The translations under genes and the position numbers were made by a program. From Jejuia pallidilutea (GTDB lineage Bacteria > Bacteroidota > Bacteroidia > Flavobacteriales > Flavobacteriaceae), in contig NZ_PVEO01000009.1 in NCBI RefSeq assembly GCF_002973595.1, positions 81,209-145,208 on the forward strand: a stretch of 64,000 nucleotides of DNA, read 5' to 3'. The notes under the pieces are model-generated. The model ran no database searches. It worked only from the letters and a program-made list of their open reading frames with translations, and was not told the DNA's origin. Below are positions 55,735 to 64,000 of the stretch, one piece after another (position 1 is the stretch's first letter; every line of letters begins with the position of its first letter).

Positions 55735-57489
55735 TTATATAACTCGTCTTTCTAATACCAATATGCGTTCTATTTCGCCATTATCGCTGTAATCTTTAAG
55801 CTCTATTCTTTCCATGGTAATTTCCTTGATTTTCCAACGGTATCTTAGCTCGTTAAATGGCGCTTCTTGGGTTTTAAAGTTTAATGCTAGATTTAAGCCA
55901 TCGTACCTATACGCTAACCAAGACCCTCGGTAATCGTTACCGTTACCTTCGGCGAACAGCATACCACTTTGGTTAAAACCAATTACATAGTCTTTGTAAT
56001 TTGGGGTTTCGTCCTCGCCCTCATCTATATAAGATGCAACTTCCCACTCACTACTTACAAGGGCGTCTAATATAAAGTTTAAGTCGCCATCATTATCAGG
56101 ACAATGTCTTTTTAATTCCATTTCATTATCTGCGTTTTTAAGCTCAATCTCATCCTCACTTAAAAATGTAATTAACCATTGCAGTTTTAAGTCTGGTCTT
56201 CCCTCTAGGTTTATTTCTAAACCAATTCCAGTATTTCTAACCAAAACTTCATAAGTACCTTCAACCAACTCTCCGTTAACCCTAATTTTAACTATGTTAT
56301 TAGCATAAAATTTAAGCGGTGTACCTATGTACTCTTCTTCTTTATCGGTATCGTTTACCTCTAATTCCGCAACTCTCCACAAACATTCTTTTAAAAAGTT
56401 TTCTACACGTTCTTTTGTAATATCTACAACTACATTACAGCTACGCTTAAGAACAATTCTATTACCGCCTTCTTGGTATATTTTAATTTTTCCGTCTTCA
56501 AAATCGTATACAAACCATTCTAAGGTAAAGTCTGCTAACGATTCAAATTCCATTTTTAACAAAGCACCTCTGTTAGTAACAGTAGTACTCCAGCTTCCTG
56601 TTAACACATCTCCACTTCTGGCTTTCATGGTTACTACACCTTCTTCTTGAAAGTTAATAGCGTATTGGCCATATTGTTGTGTGTTATCTTGGTTGTATCG
56701 TTTATATTCATAAACCACCCAAGGACATTTTTTTAGGTACTCATCTAAGCGCTCTTTAGTAAAATCGTCGTCGTTATAGTCGTTATCATCATCTTCATCA
56801 CAGGTGTCTCTAGCATCTGCAATAATATTTTGTAGTTCTTCGTTGTTATTTGCCTCTAGGGTAGTTCCATCGGCTAACACCATAGTTACAGGAAAGTTAA
56901 GGCTAGCAAATACTTCGGCGTTTTTAACGCGTTTTATAAATTTGTGTAATTGCCTATCGTTTTCAATAGTTACAGTGTCTATTATTTCAAAAGTTGTATT
57001 GTACACCGAAAAAGAAATTGGGTATTGAAAATCTATACATTCTATATCGTCATCTTCTTCATTCTCACCAGAACATACTTCAATAAAACTTTCTAATTCA
57101 TCGGCATTATTTATAACAATCTCATCATGCTCTGCGTTTATAATTGTAATAGGAAAAATAATATCGCAACGGTCATCGTCATCATCAAACTGGTCGTATA
57201 GTTTCTCAATTAATTCGTAATCAGCCTCTGAACTAATTTTAATTTCAATGCCTCTTACTTTTACAATAACAGGTAGTTTAATTGAAATACAACTAGCACG
57301 GTCTATAATATTGTCTTTAGAACCATCGTTTTTAGACGTGGCGCTTAAAAAGCTAGTTAATTGTGAATCTGCAACTAGTGCTTCCGCCTCATCTGGAGGA
57401 GTAATATCAACGGTCTCCTCCTGACATGAGGTGAACATTAAAAGGGCAAAAAAAGGTAGTAATACTAGAAATTTAAGTTTAGTTTTCAT
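55735..57489 (-). CDS. Large repeat-containing lipoprotein, predicted ECF-sigma target
   Basis: A 584-aa lipoprotein (lipobox MFTSC, Cys22). The N-terminal half has three related beta units, each with a Cys and a hydrophobic I/F-P-I strand (CISIKLPVIV near 67, CDIIFPITII near 108, CIDFQYPISF near 151), split by Asp/Glu runs. The C-terminal half has three lipocalin-like units, each near a Cys and Trp (KKCPWVVYEY, KECLWRVAELEV, VSSEWEVASYIDEG). No known family. It is transcribed divergently from the sigma gene and has the same promoter pattern as fecR, so it is probably controlled by that sigma factor. Confidence 0.75.
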   Translation of the reverse strand: MKTKLKFLVLLPFFALLMFTSCQEETVDITPPDEAEALVADSQLTSFLSATSKNDGSKDNIIDRASCISIKLPVIVKVRGIEIKISSEADYELIEKLYDQFDDDDDRCDIIFPITIINAEHDEIVINNADELESFIEVCSGENEEDDDIECIDFQYPISFSVYNTTFEIIDTVTIENDRQLHKFIKRVKNAEVFASLNFPVTMVLADGTTLEANNNEELQNIIADARDTCDEDDDNDYNDDDFTKERLDEYLKKCPWVVYEYKRYNQDNTQQYGQYAINFQEEGVVTMKARSGDVLTGSWSTTVTNRGALLKMEFESLADFTLEWFVYDFEDGKIKIYQEGGNRIVLKRSCNVVVDITKERVENFLKECLWRVAELEVNDTDKEEEYIGTPLKFYANNIVKIRVNGELVEGTYEVLVRNTGIGLEINLEGRPDLKLQWLITFLSEDEIELKNADNEMELKRHCPDNDGDLNFILDALVSSEWEVASYIDEGEDETPNYKDYVIGFNQSGMLFAEGNGNDYRGSWLAYRYDGLNLALNFKTQEAPFNELRYRWKIKEITMERIELKDYSDNGEIERILVLERRVI

Positions 57490-57519
57490 GGTATGTGTTT
57501 TTTGGGTTAAACAACTTAT

Positions 57520-57560
57520 TTCAACTATAAAACAAACAAACTTTAAAAATTCCTACCCTT
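57520..57560 (-). promoter_or_regulatory. Candidate ECF-sigma promoter of the lipoprotein gene
   Basis: On the minus strand AAGGGTAGGAA (57560-57550) is followed after 17 nt by TTTTATAGTTGAA (57532-57520), about 30 nt before the ATG at 57489. The fecR promoter at 59160-59200 has the same two boxes with the same spacing. This GGGTAGG box is a remembered feature of Bacteroidota sigma/anti-sigma loci. Confidence 0.6.
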
Positions 57561-57648
57561 TTTTTTAAAATTTTCAAAAAATAAATTCTAAATTCCAAAA
57601 TCGAAATTGCAAAAAACCTTTATTTTAGGGGCACCAACAACCAAACTT

Positions 57649-58167
57649 ATGGCAAAAAAATTACATGAAAATATTTGTGAAGAGCGCTTGTTTTCATCTA
57701 TTTTTAATAAACACTCCAAGAATTTACACGATTTTCTTTATTATAAGTTTGGGGAATTACTAAACCCAAAAGATAAAGTACAGGAGGCTTTTGTAAAGCT
57801 ATGGCAAAATTGTGCGAAGGTGTCTCCCGATAAAGCAAAGAGTTTTGTATTCACTACAGCCAATAATTTAATGTTGAATGAAGTGGCGCACCAAAAAGTG
57901 GTACTGAAACATCAACAAACCTCTAACCCTAAATTTAGCACCAATGAGAGCCCTGAGTTTTTAATGCAGGAATCTGAATATAATGATAAGCTGCAACGTG
58001 CGCTGGCAAATTTAACCGAAGCGCAACGGGTGGCATTTATGATGAACCGTGTGGAAGGCAAACGTTTTAAAGAAATAGCTGAGTTATTAGATATTTCTAC
58101 CAAAGCTGTTGAAAAACGTATTTATGGAGCTTTGGAGAAGTTAAGGAAGGAGATTAAGGAGCTATAG
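57649..58167 (+). CDS. ECF-type RNA polymerase sigma factor (FecI-like)
   Basis: A 172-aa sigma-70 family protein with region 2 (FYYKFGELLNPKDKVQEAFVKL-like pattern near 27-50) and region 4 near 115-165 (LTEAQRVAFMMNRVEGKRFK, EIAELLDISTKAVEKRIYGA). Starts at ATG 57649; the frame is open from a TTG at 57607, but the added residues do not look like sigma factor. It lies upstream of a DUF1963 gene and the fecR/TonB-receptor pair, so it is the sigma of a trans-envelope signalling system. Confidence 0.92.
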   Translation: MAKKLHENICEERLFSSIFNKHSKNLHDFLYYKFGELLNPKDKVQEAFVKLWQNCAKVSPDKAKSFVFTTANNLMLNEVAHQKVVLKHQQTSNPKFSTNESPEFLMQESEYNDKLQRALANLTEAQRVAFMMNRVEGKRFKEIAELLDISTKAVEKRIYGALEKLRKEIKEL

Positions 58168-58170
58168 AAA

Positions 58171-59112
58171 ATGAATAGGCTAATTAAGGAAAGTGTAATC
58201 TTTATGTCATTTTTATTTACATTAACAAATTTTGGTCAAAGAAAATATAATGCTATCAAAAATTCGATTTTTGAAACCGAATATAACATTGAAAAATCGG
58301 ATTTAAAGGAAGTCATTAATTCGTTGGAACCTACAATTGGTATTAAAACAAGTAAAGCTAATGAAAAAAGTATCCCTCTTGGAGCTTCAAAAATTGGTGG
58401 CATACCTGATTTACCCAAACATTTTAATTGGCCGACTTACAAAAATGAACCATTATCATTCTGTGCCCAGTATAATCTTAGTGAGCTTAATCGGTTTGAT
58501 TTGAAAAACAAATTACCGAAAAAAGGAATTATCTATATCTTTATTTATTTAGATCCAGATTGGCCAAGGTTCTTAAATAAACCAGACAGTTTTAAAGTAA
58601 TTTATATAGAGAATGTAAGTCAAGTTGAAAGGACTAAATTTCCAGTAAATTATTTCACACCTAGTGTTTTCATTACAGCCAAGATTGATTATTTCCAATA
58701 TTTCACTTTACCAGATGACACTAATTTCAAGATTAAAAAATATCAAAAGAAATATAAGGATTTCCACCTTTTTTATGAGGACGCTTATAAATTTATAGAT
58801 GACATATGTAATCAGGAGACTGATAATTTTCATCAGATTTTGGGAGAAGACAGGTCAGTACAAAATAGTGTGGTTTCTGATTTTGCAATTAAACAACTGA
58901 ATATCAAAACTCTTGAAGATTACAAATCCAAAGAAACAGAAATTGAAATAATCAAAAAGAATTATGAAATATTGCTTCAATTAGATTGTAATGATAGTAA
59001 TTCTAATCTAAGTAAGTTTGGAGGAAATTCTGTAATCTATTTTGGAATTGAACCAAACAACCTGAAAACCAAAAATTTTGATGGTATTATTATGGCTTTT
59101 CAAGGAACATAA
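58171..59112 (+). CDS. DUF1963 (YwqG-like) protein with signal peptide
   Basis: A 313-aa protein with a hydrophobic N-terminal signal (about 8-22) and the DUF1963 pattern: SKIGGIPDLPKHFNWPTYKN (about 71-90), FCAQYNLSEL, KGIIYIFIYLD, LLQLDCNDSN and GIIMAFQGT at the end. Function unknown; related YwqG proteins sit in antitoxin-like or housekeeping contexts. It is only 3 nt after the sigma gene and before fecR, which is unusual for FecI/FecR loci. Whether it belongs to the signalling pathway is unclear. Confidence 0.85.
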   Translation: MNRLIKESVIFMSFLFTLTNFGQRKYNAIKNSIFETEYNIEKSDLKEVINSLEPTIGIKTSKANEKSIPLGASKIGGIPDLPKHFNWPTYKNEPLSFCAQYNLSELNRFDLKNKLPKKGIIYIFIYLDPDWPRFLNKPDSFKVIYIENVSQVERTKFPVNYFTPSVFITAKIDYFQYFTLPDDTNFKIKKYQKKYKDFHLFYEDAYKFIDDICNQETDNFHQILGEDRSVQNSVVSDFAIKQLNIKTLEDYKSKETEIEIIKKNYEILLQLDCNDSNSNLSKFGGNSVIYFGIEPNNLKTKNFDGIIMAFQGT

Positions 59113-59159
59113 AATACTTTTGGTATTTAGTTTTTGTTTTTTTTAAAATTTTTTTAATC

Positions 59160-59200
59160 AAGGGTAGGAAAAAATAAAAGTAACCTGTTATATAATTGAA
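59160..59200 (+). promoter_or_regulatory. Candidate ECF-sigma promoter of fecR
   Basis: AAGGGTAGGAA (59160-59170) is followed after 17 nt by TTATATAATTGAA (59188-59200). Box order and spacing equal those upstream of the 57489 gene. The -10-like box overlaps a possible TTG start at 59196, so ATG 59211 is the real start. It lies in the 98-bp gap between the DUF1963 gene and fecR. Confidence 0.65.
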
Positions 59201-59210
59201 TAACGACAAG

Positions 59211-60107
59211 ATGAATAGAGAAGCACTCATATTAAAATGGTTAAATAACGATCTAAACGATCAGGAATTCGAGGCGTTTAAAGCTTTGGAAGACTATGAC
59301 GATTTAGTGAAGTTACACACCAATCTGCAACACTTTAAGGCAGATAACTACGATACTTCTACCGAATTAGAAAACGTGTTATCTACTATTAAAAGTACAG
59401 GCGCACCAAAAAACAATTGGTTAAAACCATTGTTGCGAGTTGCTGCAGTTTTAGCTATTTGTTTTAGTGTATACTATTACACCACTACGCTAAACACAAC
59501 TGTTACTACACAGTTGGCTCAAAAAACCACTGTAGAGTTGCCAGATGCATCTACCGTTTCCCTCAACGCAAAATCGTTGTTAGCTTATAATAAAAACGAT
59601 TGGAAAAAAGAACGTGATGTAAACCTACAAGGTGAAGCCTTTTTTAAGGTGGCCAAAGGCTCTTCATTCAACGTTAAAACAACATCAGGAACCGTTACGG
59701 TTTATGGTACTCAATTTAATGTAAAACAACGGGACAATTATTTTGAGGTTATTTGCTACGAAGGTTTAGTTGGGGTAACATACAACGCTAATGAAACAAA
59801 ATTAACCCCTGGAGACAGCTTTTTGGTTATCGATGGGAAAATTATTGCTAAAGAAAAAGAACACCGCTCCACACCTTCGTGGTTAAATAACGAAAGTGAC
59901 TTTAAAAGTGTGCCGTTTAAACAAGTTGTTGCTGAGTTTGAAAGACAATATAATGTTGAAGTTACACTAATGAACGTAGATGCTACACAACTGTTTACAG
60001 GTTCATTTACGCACGACAATCTTGATGTAGCATTAAAATCTATTGCATTACCTTTACAAGTAACGTATAGCAAACAAAACAATACGATTATTTTAAAGCG
60101 TGAATAG
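59211..60107 (+). CDS. FecR-family anti-sigma factor
   Basis: A 298-aa FecR-type protein: short cytoplasmic N-terminus (REALILKWLNNDLNDQEFEA), a single membrane helix near 72-90 (LLRVAAVLAICFSVYYY), then the FecR periplasmic domain (VELPDASTVSLNAKSLLAYN, RDVNLQGEAFFKVAKG, GTVTVYGTQFNVK) and a C-terminal SusD/STN-binding-like tail (TGSFTHDNLDVALKSIALPL). It holds the ECF sigma factor inactive until the TonB receptor signals. It overlaps the receptor gene by 8 nt. Confidence 0.95.
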   Translation: MNREALILKWLNNDLNDQEFEAFKALEDYDDLVKLHTNLQHFKADNYDTSTELENVLSTIKSTGAPKNNWLKPLLRVAAVLAICFSVYYYTTTLNTTVTTQLAQKTTVELPDASTVSLNAKSLLAYNKNDWKKERDVNLQGEAFFKVAKGSSFNVKTTSGTVTVYGTQFNVKQRDNYFEVICYEGLVGVTYNANETKLTPGDSFLVIDGKIIAKEKEHRSTPSWLNNESDFKSVPFKQVVAEFERQYNVEVTLMNVDATQLFTGSFTHDNLDVALKSIALPLQVTYSKQNNTIILKRE

Positions 60108-62451
60108 AAAAGGAGGGCTTTTTCTTTTAAGTATCTTATTTTTTTTGAATGGTTTAAAGGGTTTCTCGCAAGCCAATCAAGAAACACAACCGCTTATTGC
60201 AGTTTTAAAGACACTTTCTGAACGTTACAACGTTAGCTTTTCTTATGTAGATGAAACTATCACAAATATTGAAGCCACATTACCTTCTGAAGATTTAGAA
60301 CTTGCCGATGTTATTTATGAATTAGAATTGTCTACCAACTTAAAGTTCAGCATTCTTAACAGTAGATTTATCACTATTATAAAACGAAAAGCGACCGATA
60401 AAACTATTATTAGGGAGCAACTTGAAGAAGTTGTAGTGAAAAATTATTTAACATCTGGTATTACAAAACTAAACGATGGTTCGCTTACTGTGAAACCTGA
60501 ACAATTTGGTATTTTACCAGGACTTATTGAACCTGATGTATTACAAACCATTCAAGCGCTTCCTGGTGTTTTTAGTGTTGAAGAATCTGTATCAAATATT
60601 AACGTTCGCGGTGGCACGCACGACCAAAACCTCATACTTTGGGATGGTATAAAAATGTATCAGTCTGGACATTTCTTCGGATTGATTTCTGCTTTTAACC
60701 CTTATACTACAAAAAAAGTAAATGTGTCTAAAAACGGTACACGCGCTAGATTTGGTGATGGTGTTTCTAGTGTAATTGATATGCAATTATCCGATGACGT
60801 CGATGGCAAGTTCAATGCGGGTGCAGGCTTCAATCTAATTAATGCTCATGCCTATGCTAAAATTCCATTAACGCATCATACAGAACTGCAATTATCAACG
60901 CGACGTTCTATTACTGATTTAATTGTAACTCCTACTTATGACCAGTATTTTAAGCGTGTGTTTCAAGATTCAGATTTATCAAATAATGCTAAAAGTGATG
61001 CTATTATTTCTCAAAATGAAGATTTTTCATTTTATGATATTACGGCAAAATTTTTATACGATATTTCTAAAAAAGATAAAGTCCGCCTTCATTTTATGAA
61101 TATTAATAATGCTTTAAATTATGAAGAGCGTTCCACTATAAACGATAGAAGCGAAGCACTTAACAGCAGCCTATCACAACAAAATTTCGCCTATGGATTG
61201 ACATATAGTAGAGATTGGAGTAATACATTTTCAACAAGAGCACAATTTTACGGCACCAACTATGACTTGGATGCTACAAACTTTGATATTATAAACAATC
61301 AGCGCTTAATTCAGGAAAATGAAGTGTTAGAATTATCTGGAAGATTAGATCTTGATTATAACCCGAATCATAATTTCAAGTTTAATTTAGGGTATCAATT
61401 TTCTGAAATAGGTATTAGTAATTTAGAAGATGTGAATAATCCTAATTTCAGAAGTTTTGTTCGTGATGTTGTAAGAAGTCATTCTGTTTATGCTGAAAGT
61501 GCTTTTTTATCAACCAATGCCAAAACCAGATTGAATATTGGTGCTCGTATCAATCATATAGATATATCTGATGATATTTTAATTGAGCCACGACTTAATT
61601 TTAGTCAGCGATTTTTAAATGCGTTTCGTTTTGAACTTTTAGGAGAATTGAAAAGTCAAACTGCTTCGCAAATTATCGATTTACAAAATGACTTTTTGGG
61701 TATAGAAAAACGGCGTTGGGTATTGGCAACTGAAAGAACCGAAACAGAAGTTATTAATGAAAAATCACTATTTCCTGTTCCTATAGTAAAAAGCAAGCAA
61801 GCTTCGGCAGGAATTCACTTTAATAAAAATAAATTTTTGATTAGTGCTGAAGCATTTATCAAAAAAGTAGATGGTATTACTACCAGAAGTCAGGGATTTC
61901 AAAACCAATATCAGTTTACATATGCCACTGGAAGTTATAAAATCAAAGGTATTGATGTTCTTGTAAATAAACAATTTCAAGATGTGGTAAGTACATGGCT
62001 AGGGTATTCTTATAGTATTAATGATTATACCTTTCCAACACTAAACAACGGACAGTCTTTTCCAAACAACGCTGATATTCGTCATGCACTTACATTTGCT
62101 AGCACTTATACCTACAGAGATTTCAAACTAGCAGCTGGTTTTAACTGGTTTTCTGGAAGACCAACTACTTTACCTATATTCAATCAAAATGAAGGTAATA
62201 GGCGAATTACTTACTCAAGTCCTAATACTTCACGTTTAGAAGATTATATACGCGCTGATGTTTCTGCTACTTATAATTTTAACCTATCGGAAGGTACTAA
62301 AGCCGTTATTGGAACTTCACTTTGGAATATCCTTAACAAAAAAAACATTCTTAATAGATATTATATTTTGAATGATGAAAACAACGTTACCCCAATTGAA
62401 AACATATCTTTGGGAATAACACCAAATGTAAGTTTCAGGGTGATTTTTTAA
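60100..62451 (+). CDS. TonB-dependent receptor with STN signalling domain
   Basis: A 783-aa outer-membrane receptor. It begins with GTG (60100) overlapping the fecR stop; the following signal peptide (GLFLLSILFFLNGLKGFSQ) supports this start. Residues about 30-95 are the STN/secretin-TonB short domain (LKTLSERYNVSFSYVDETI) used for contact with FecR. The plug is about 115-240 (TIQALPGVFSVEESVSNINV, RGGTHDQNLILWDGI) and the barrel ends SFRVIF. It would be the ligand sensor of the sigma/FecR pathway; ligand unknown (iron complex or glycan). Closed by a bidirectional terminator at 62458. Confidence 0.93.
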   Translation: MNRKGGLFLLSILFFLNGLKGFSQANQETQPLIAVLKTLSERYNVSFSYVDETITNIEATLPSEDLELADVIYELELSTNLKFSILNSRFITIIKRKATDKTIIREQLEEVVVKNYLTSGITKLNDGSLTVKPEQFGILPGLIEPDVLQTIQALPGVFSVEESVSNINVRGGTHDQNLILWDGIKMYQSGHFFGLISAFNPYTTKKVNVSKNGTRARFGDGVSSVIDMQLSDDVDGKFNAGAGFNLINAHAYAKIPLTHHTELQLSTRRSITDLIVTPTYDQYFKRVFQDSDLSNNAKSDAIISQNEDFSFYDITAKFLYDISKKDKVRLHFMNINNALNYEERSTINDRSEALNSSLSQQNFAYGLTYSRDWSNTFSTRAQFYGTNYDLDATNFDIINNQRLIQENEVLELSGRLDLDYNPNHNFKFNLGYQFSEIGISNLEDVNNPNFRSFVRDVVRSHSVYAESAFLSTNAKTRLNIGARINHIDISDDILIEPRLNFSQRFLNAFRFELLGELKSQTASQIIDLQNDFLGIEKRRWVLATERTETEVINEKSLFPVPIVKSKQASAGIHFNKNKFLISAEAFIKKVDGITTRSQGFQNQYQFTYATGSYKIKGIDVLVNKQFQDVVSTWLGYSYSINDYTFPTLNNGQSFPNNADIRHALTFASTYTYRDFKLAAGFNWFSGRPTTLPIFNQNEGNRRITYSSPNTSRLEDYIRADVSATYNFNLSEGTKAVIGTSLWNILNKKNILNRYYILNDENNVTPIENISLGITPNVSFRVIF

Positions 62452-62457
62452 AATAAA

Positions 62458-62487
62458 AAAAGCCGCAACGTAAAATTGCGGCTTTTA
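62458..62487. terminator. Bidirectional terminator between receptor gene and T9SS gene
   Basis: AAAGCCGCAA / TTGCGGCTTT with a 7-nt loop; A run before and T run after. It serves the receptor gene and the convergent 62511 gene. Confidence 0.85.
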
Positions 62488-62510
62488 GTTAACTATTAAC
62501 AGACATACAA

Positions 62511-64000
62511 TTATTTTTCAATAATTATCTTTTTTGTTACTGTTCTAAACTCTGATACGAAGTTTACTATATACATTCCTTTTGCAAATTGGTTTGTATT
62601 TAAAGTGAACTTTCCAGATTTTAATGCTTCAGCAGAACCACTCATAATCATTCTTCCTCTCACATCCATAACATTATAATCCATTTCTTCATTGTCAAAC
62701 AATCTAATTTCAACATTCAAATTATCTACAACTGGATTTGGATAAAATCTCACTTCGTCATTTTGATTAATAAATGATGCTTCAAATTCATCATAACTAC
62801 TGTAAGCATCAATATAACCGGCTAAATCATCATCGTTTGGTCCTTTTCCGCTTTTCTTATTCCAATGATGTGCTCTATATTTATTAAAGAAGTAACAAAA
62901 CCACTTAGAACCTATTACTAAATTTATAGCACCTCTTACGTGTAATGATGCACAGATATTGTTAGCTTCAATCAAATTCAACACATCAAATCCAGTAGTT
63001 TTTCCAAATTGAACCACACTTAAATCTAGTGTTTCAGGGCTATAAACTAAACTATGAATACGATAGAAACCTTGATGGCTAACTGTAAATTCTGGTGAAG
63101 CCGAAACTTGCAATATTGTTAGAGAATATGCCTCAGTTAAAACATACAATTGCTGATACCCTTCAGGAATATGTGGTTGTTGGTAGAACTTAGCAGCAAT
63201 AGTTGCTTCCCCTCTGCTTAAACATTGTACAGGTTTTTGAGAATACATCTTTCCTGACGAAGCATCACATACTACCTCATTCTCTTCTACCATTATTGGT
63301 GCGCCTGCTGCATCCAGGGACGCACAGATCCCTGCAGATGCTACTAGGTTCAGTACGTCTACCCCTGTGGTAGCTCCAAACTCTACTACTCCTAAATCCA
63401 GGAAATTCGAACTGTCCGTCCTTCCGTCGTATACCAACGTATGGATCGTATAGCGTCCTGCGGCTTCTACCGCGAAGCTTGGTTCCGCGCCTACTTGCTC
63501 TATCACCAGGTTCTCTCCCGAGGTCAGTACAAACAGCTTGCTGTAGCCGTCCGGAATGTTGATGTTACCATCCGCCATGGCACTGATCGTTACGCTGTCG
63601 CCCGTTAGGGTTACCGTGTCGGCATCCGCCGTTAACGTGCCTGCATCGGCCGTACATGATTCTACCATTATTGGTGCGCCTGCTGCATCCAAGGACGCAC
63701 AGATCCCTGCAGATGCTACTAGGTTCAGTACGTCTACCCCTGTGGTAGCTCCAAGCTCTACTACTCCTAGATCCAGGAAGTTCGCACTGTCCGCCCTTCC
63801 GTCGTATACCAACGTATGGATCGTATAGCGTCCTGCGGCTTCTACCGCGAAGCTTGGTTCTGCGCCTACCGCCTCTATCACCAGGCCTTCTCCCGAGGTC
63901 AGTACAAACAGCTTGCTGTAGCCGTCTGGAATGTTGATGTTACCATCCGCCGTGGCACTGATCGTTACGCTGTCGCCCGTTAGGGTTACCGTGTCGGCAT
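62511..64000 (-). CDS. Repeat-module surface protein with T9SS sorting domain (C-terminal part, continues past the right edge)
   Basis: The reading frame is open from 64000 to the stop at 62511 (496 full codons visible); the start is outside. It contains a 125-aa module (375 bp) with NIPDGYSKLFVLTSGENLVI and FGATTGVDVLNLVASAGICA, seen twice almost identically and once as a diverged copy (IPEGYQQLYVLTEAYSLTIL then FDVLNLIEANNICASL). A C-terminal T9SS type A domain ends KKIIIEK. The internal copies are GC-rich whereas the C-terminal part is AT-rich. Probably a long surface protein with many such units; ligand unknown. Confidence 0.85.
   Translation of the reverse strand, partial: ADTVTLTGDSVTISATADGNINIPDGYSKLFVLTSGEGLVIEAVGAEPSFAVEAAGRYTIHTLVYDGRADSANFLDLGVVELGATTGVDVLNLVASAGICASLDAAGAPIMVESCTADAGTLTADADTVTLTGDSVTISAMADGNINIPDGYSKLFVLTSGENLVIEQVGAEPSFAVEAAGRYTIHTLVYDGRTDSSNFLDLGVVEFGATTGVDVLNLVASAGICASLDAAGAPIMVEENEVVCDASSGKMYSQKPVQCLSRGEATIAAKFYQQPHIPEGYQQLYVLTEAYSLTILQVSASPEFTVSHQGFYRIHSLVYSPETLDLSVVQFGKTTGFDVLNLIEANNICASLHVRGAINLVIGSKWFCYFFNKYRAHHWNKKSGKGPNDDDLAGYIDAYSSYDEFEASFINQNDEVRFYPNPVVDNLNVEIRLFDNEEMDYNVMDVRGRMIMSGSAEALKSGKFTLNTNQFAKGMYIVNFVSEFRTVTKKIIIEK
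63286..64000 (-). repeat. 375-bp in-frame tandem repeat, GC-rich
   Basis: Copy 1 spans 63286-63660 and copy 2 starts at 63661 and runs off the edge. About a dozen differences were seen in the 340 nt that can be compared. GC content counted in 63601-63660 is 36 of 60, against 19 of 60 in 62641-62700 of the same gene. Mutual conservation at DNA level suggests recent copying or gene conversion. Confidence 0.85.

Noticed and set aside
57607..57648. Extra N-terminal residues of the sigma factor from a TTG
   Set aside because: The 14 residues have no sigma-factor match; the usual length and the ATG at 57649 fit better.
59196..59210. TTG start for fecR
   Set aside because: The TTG lies inside the proposed promoter box; ATG 59211 begins the conserved FecR N-terminus.
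62511..64000. The 375-bp repeat as a CRISPR array or IS element
   Set aside because: It is in frame, encodes a protein module, has no short spaced direct repeats, no terminal inverted repeats and no transposase.

Overview
The window comes from the chromosome of a member of the Bacteroidota, almost certainly the family Flavobacteriaceae. The DNA is AT-rich. Secreted proteins end in type IX secretion (T9SS) sorting domains (PNPF motif, KxVKK-like tails). It carries bshC (bacillithiol), rluF, the small DUF4295 gene beside rpmG and rpmB, SusC-style outer-membrane proteins with CarboxypepD_reg N-termini, and TTG/TAnnTTTG promoters. No tRNA, rRNA, CRISPR array, transposase or prophage was seen.

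Layout. 1-2272: truncated PLP-dependent decarboxylase and bshC. 2344-11978: five-gene minus-strand surface operon (beta-barrel, small T9SS cargo, tail-fibre-like protein, 1803-aa leucine-rich-repeat protein, Fn3-like lipoprotein), with TTTGTCC words set 11 bp apart upstream. 12469-18958: CarboxypepD_reg protein, rimO, a secreted serine hydrolase, a lipoprotein amidase and a methyltransferase. 19003-27588: mostly housekeeping genes on the minus strand (ftsY, DUF4295-rpmG-rpmB, cinA, an Hpt protein, a FAH-family enzyme, a DEDDh exonuclease, a 2-oxoacid dehydrogenase E2, a glycosyltransferase, recR). 27773-39457: Na+/solute symporter, TonB-type outer-membrane protein, fabH, htpG, iron-dependent alcohol dehydrogenase, DUF202, DUF2911 and queE. 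39569-41244: tandem pair of almost identical secreted proteins. 41246-47327: RidA-like lipoprotein, HerA-like ATPase, YitT protein, cupin, alpha/beta hydrolase, rluF and a VOC protein. 47335-47861: decayed YwaF/TIGR02206 membrane-protein gene. 48089-52767: BspA-like LRR protein followed by a TPR histidine kinase and LytTR regulator. 52771-55083: folD and ffh. 55735-62451: ECF sigma / FecR / TonB-receptor signalling locus with a divergent lipoprotein. 62511-64000: 3' part of a repeat-containing T9SS protein that runs off the right edge.

Strongest observations: (i) matching candidate ECF promoters (AAGGGTAGGAA, 17 nt, then a TATA-containing TTGAA element) lie in front of fecR and in front of the divergent 584-aa lipoprotein, predicting a small regulon that includes this orphan protein; (ii) the last gene encodes the same protein module twice in GC-rich, nearly identical DNA and once in AT-rich native-looking DNA; (iii) paired TTTGTCC motifs mark the large surface operon; (iv) a pseudogene is readable in pieces across an apparently empty 761-bp gap; (v) two degenerate copies of an intergenic repeat family lie near ftsY and ffh.

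All calls rest on reading the sequence and on remembered family features. No database search was run.
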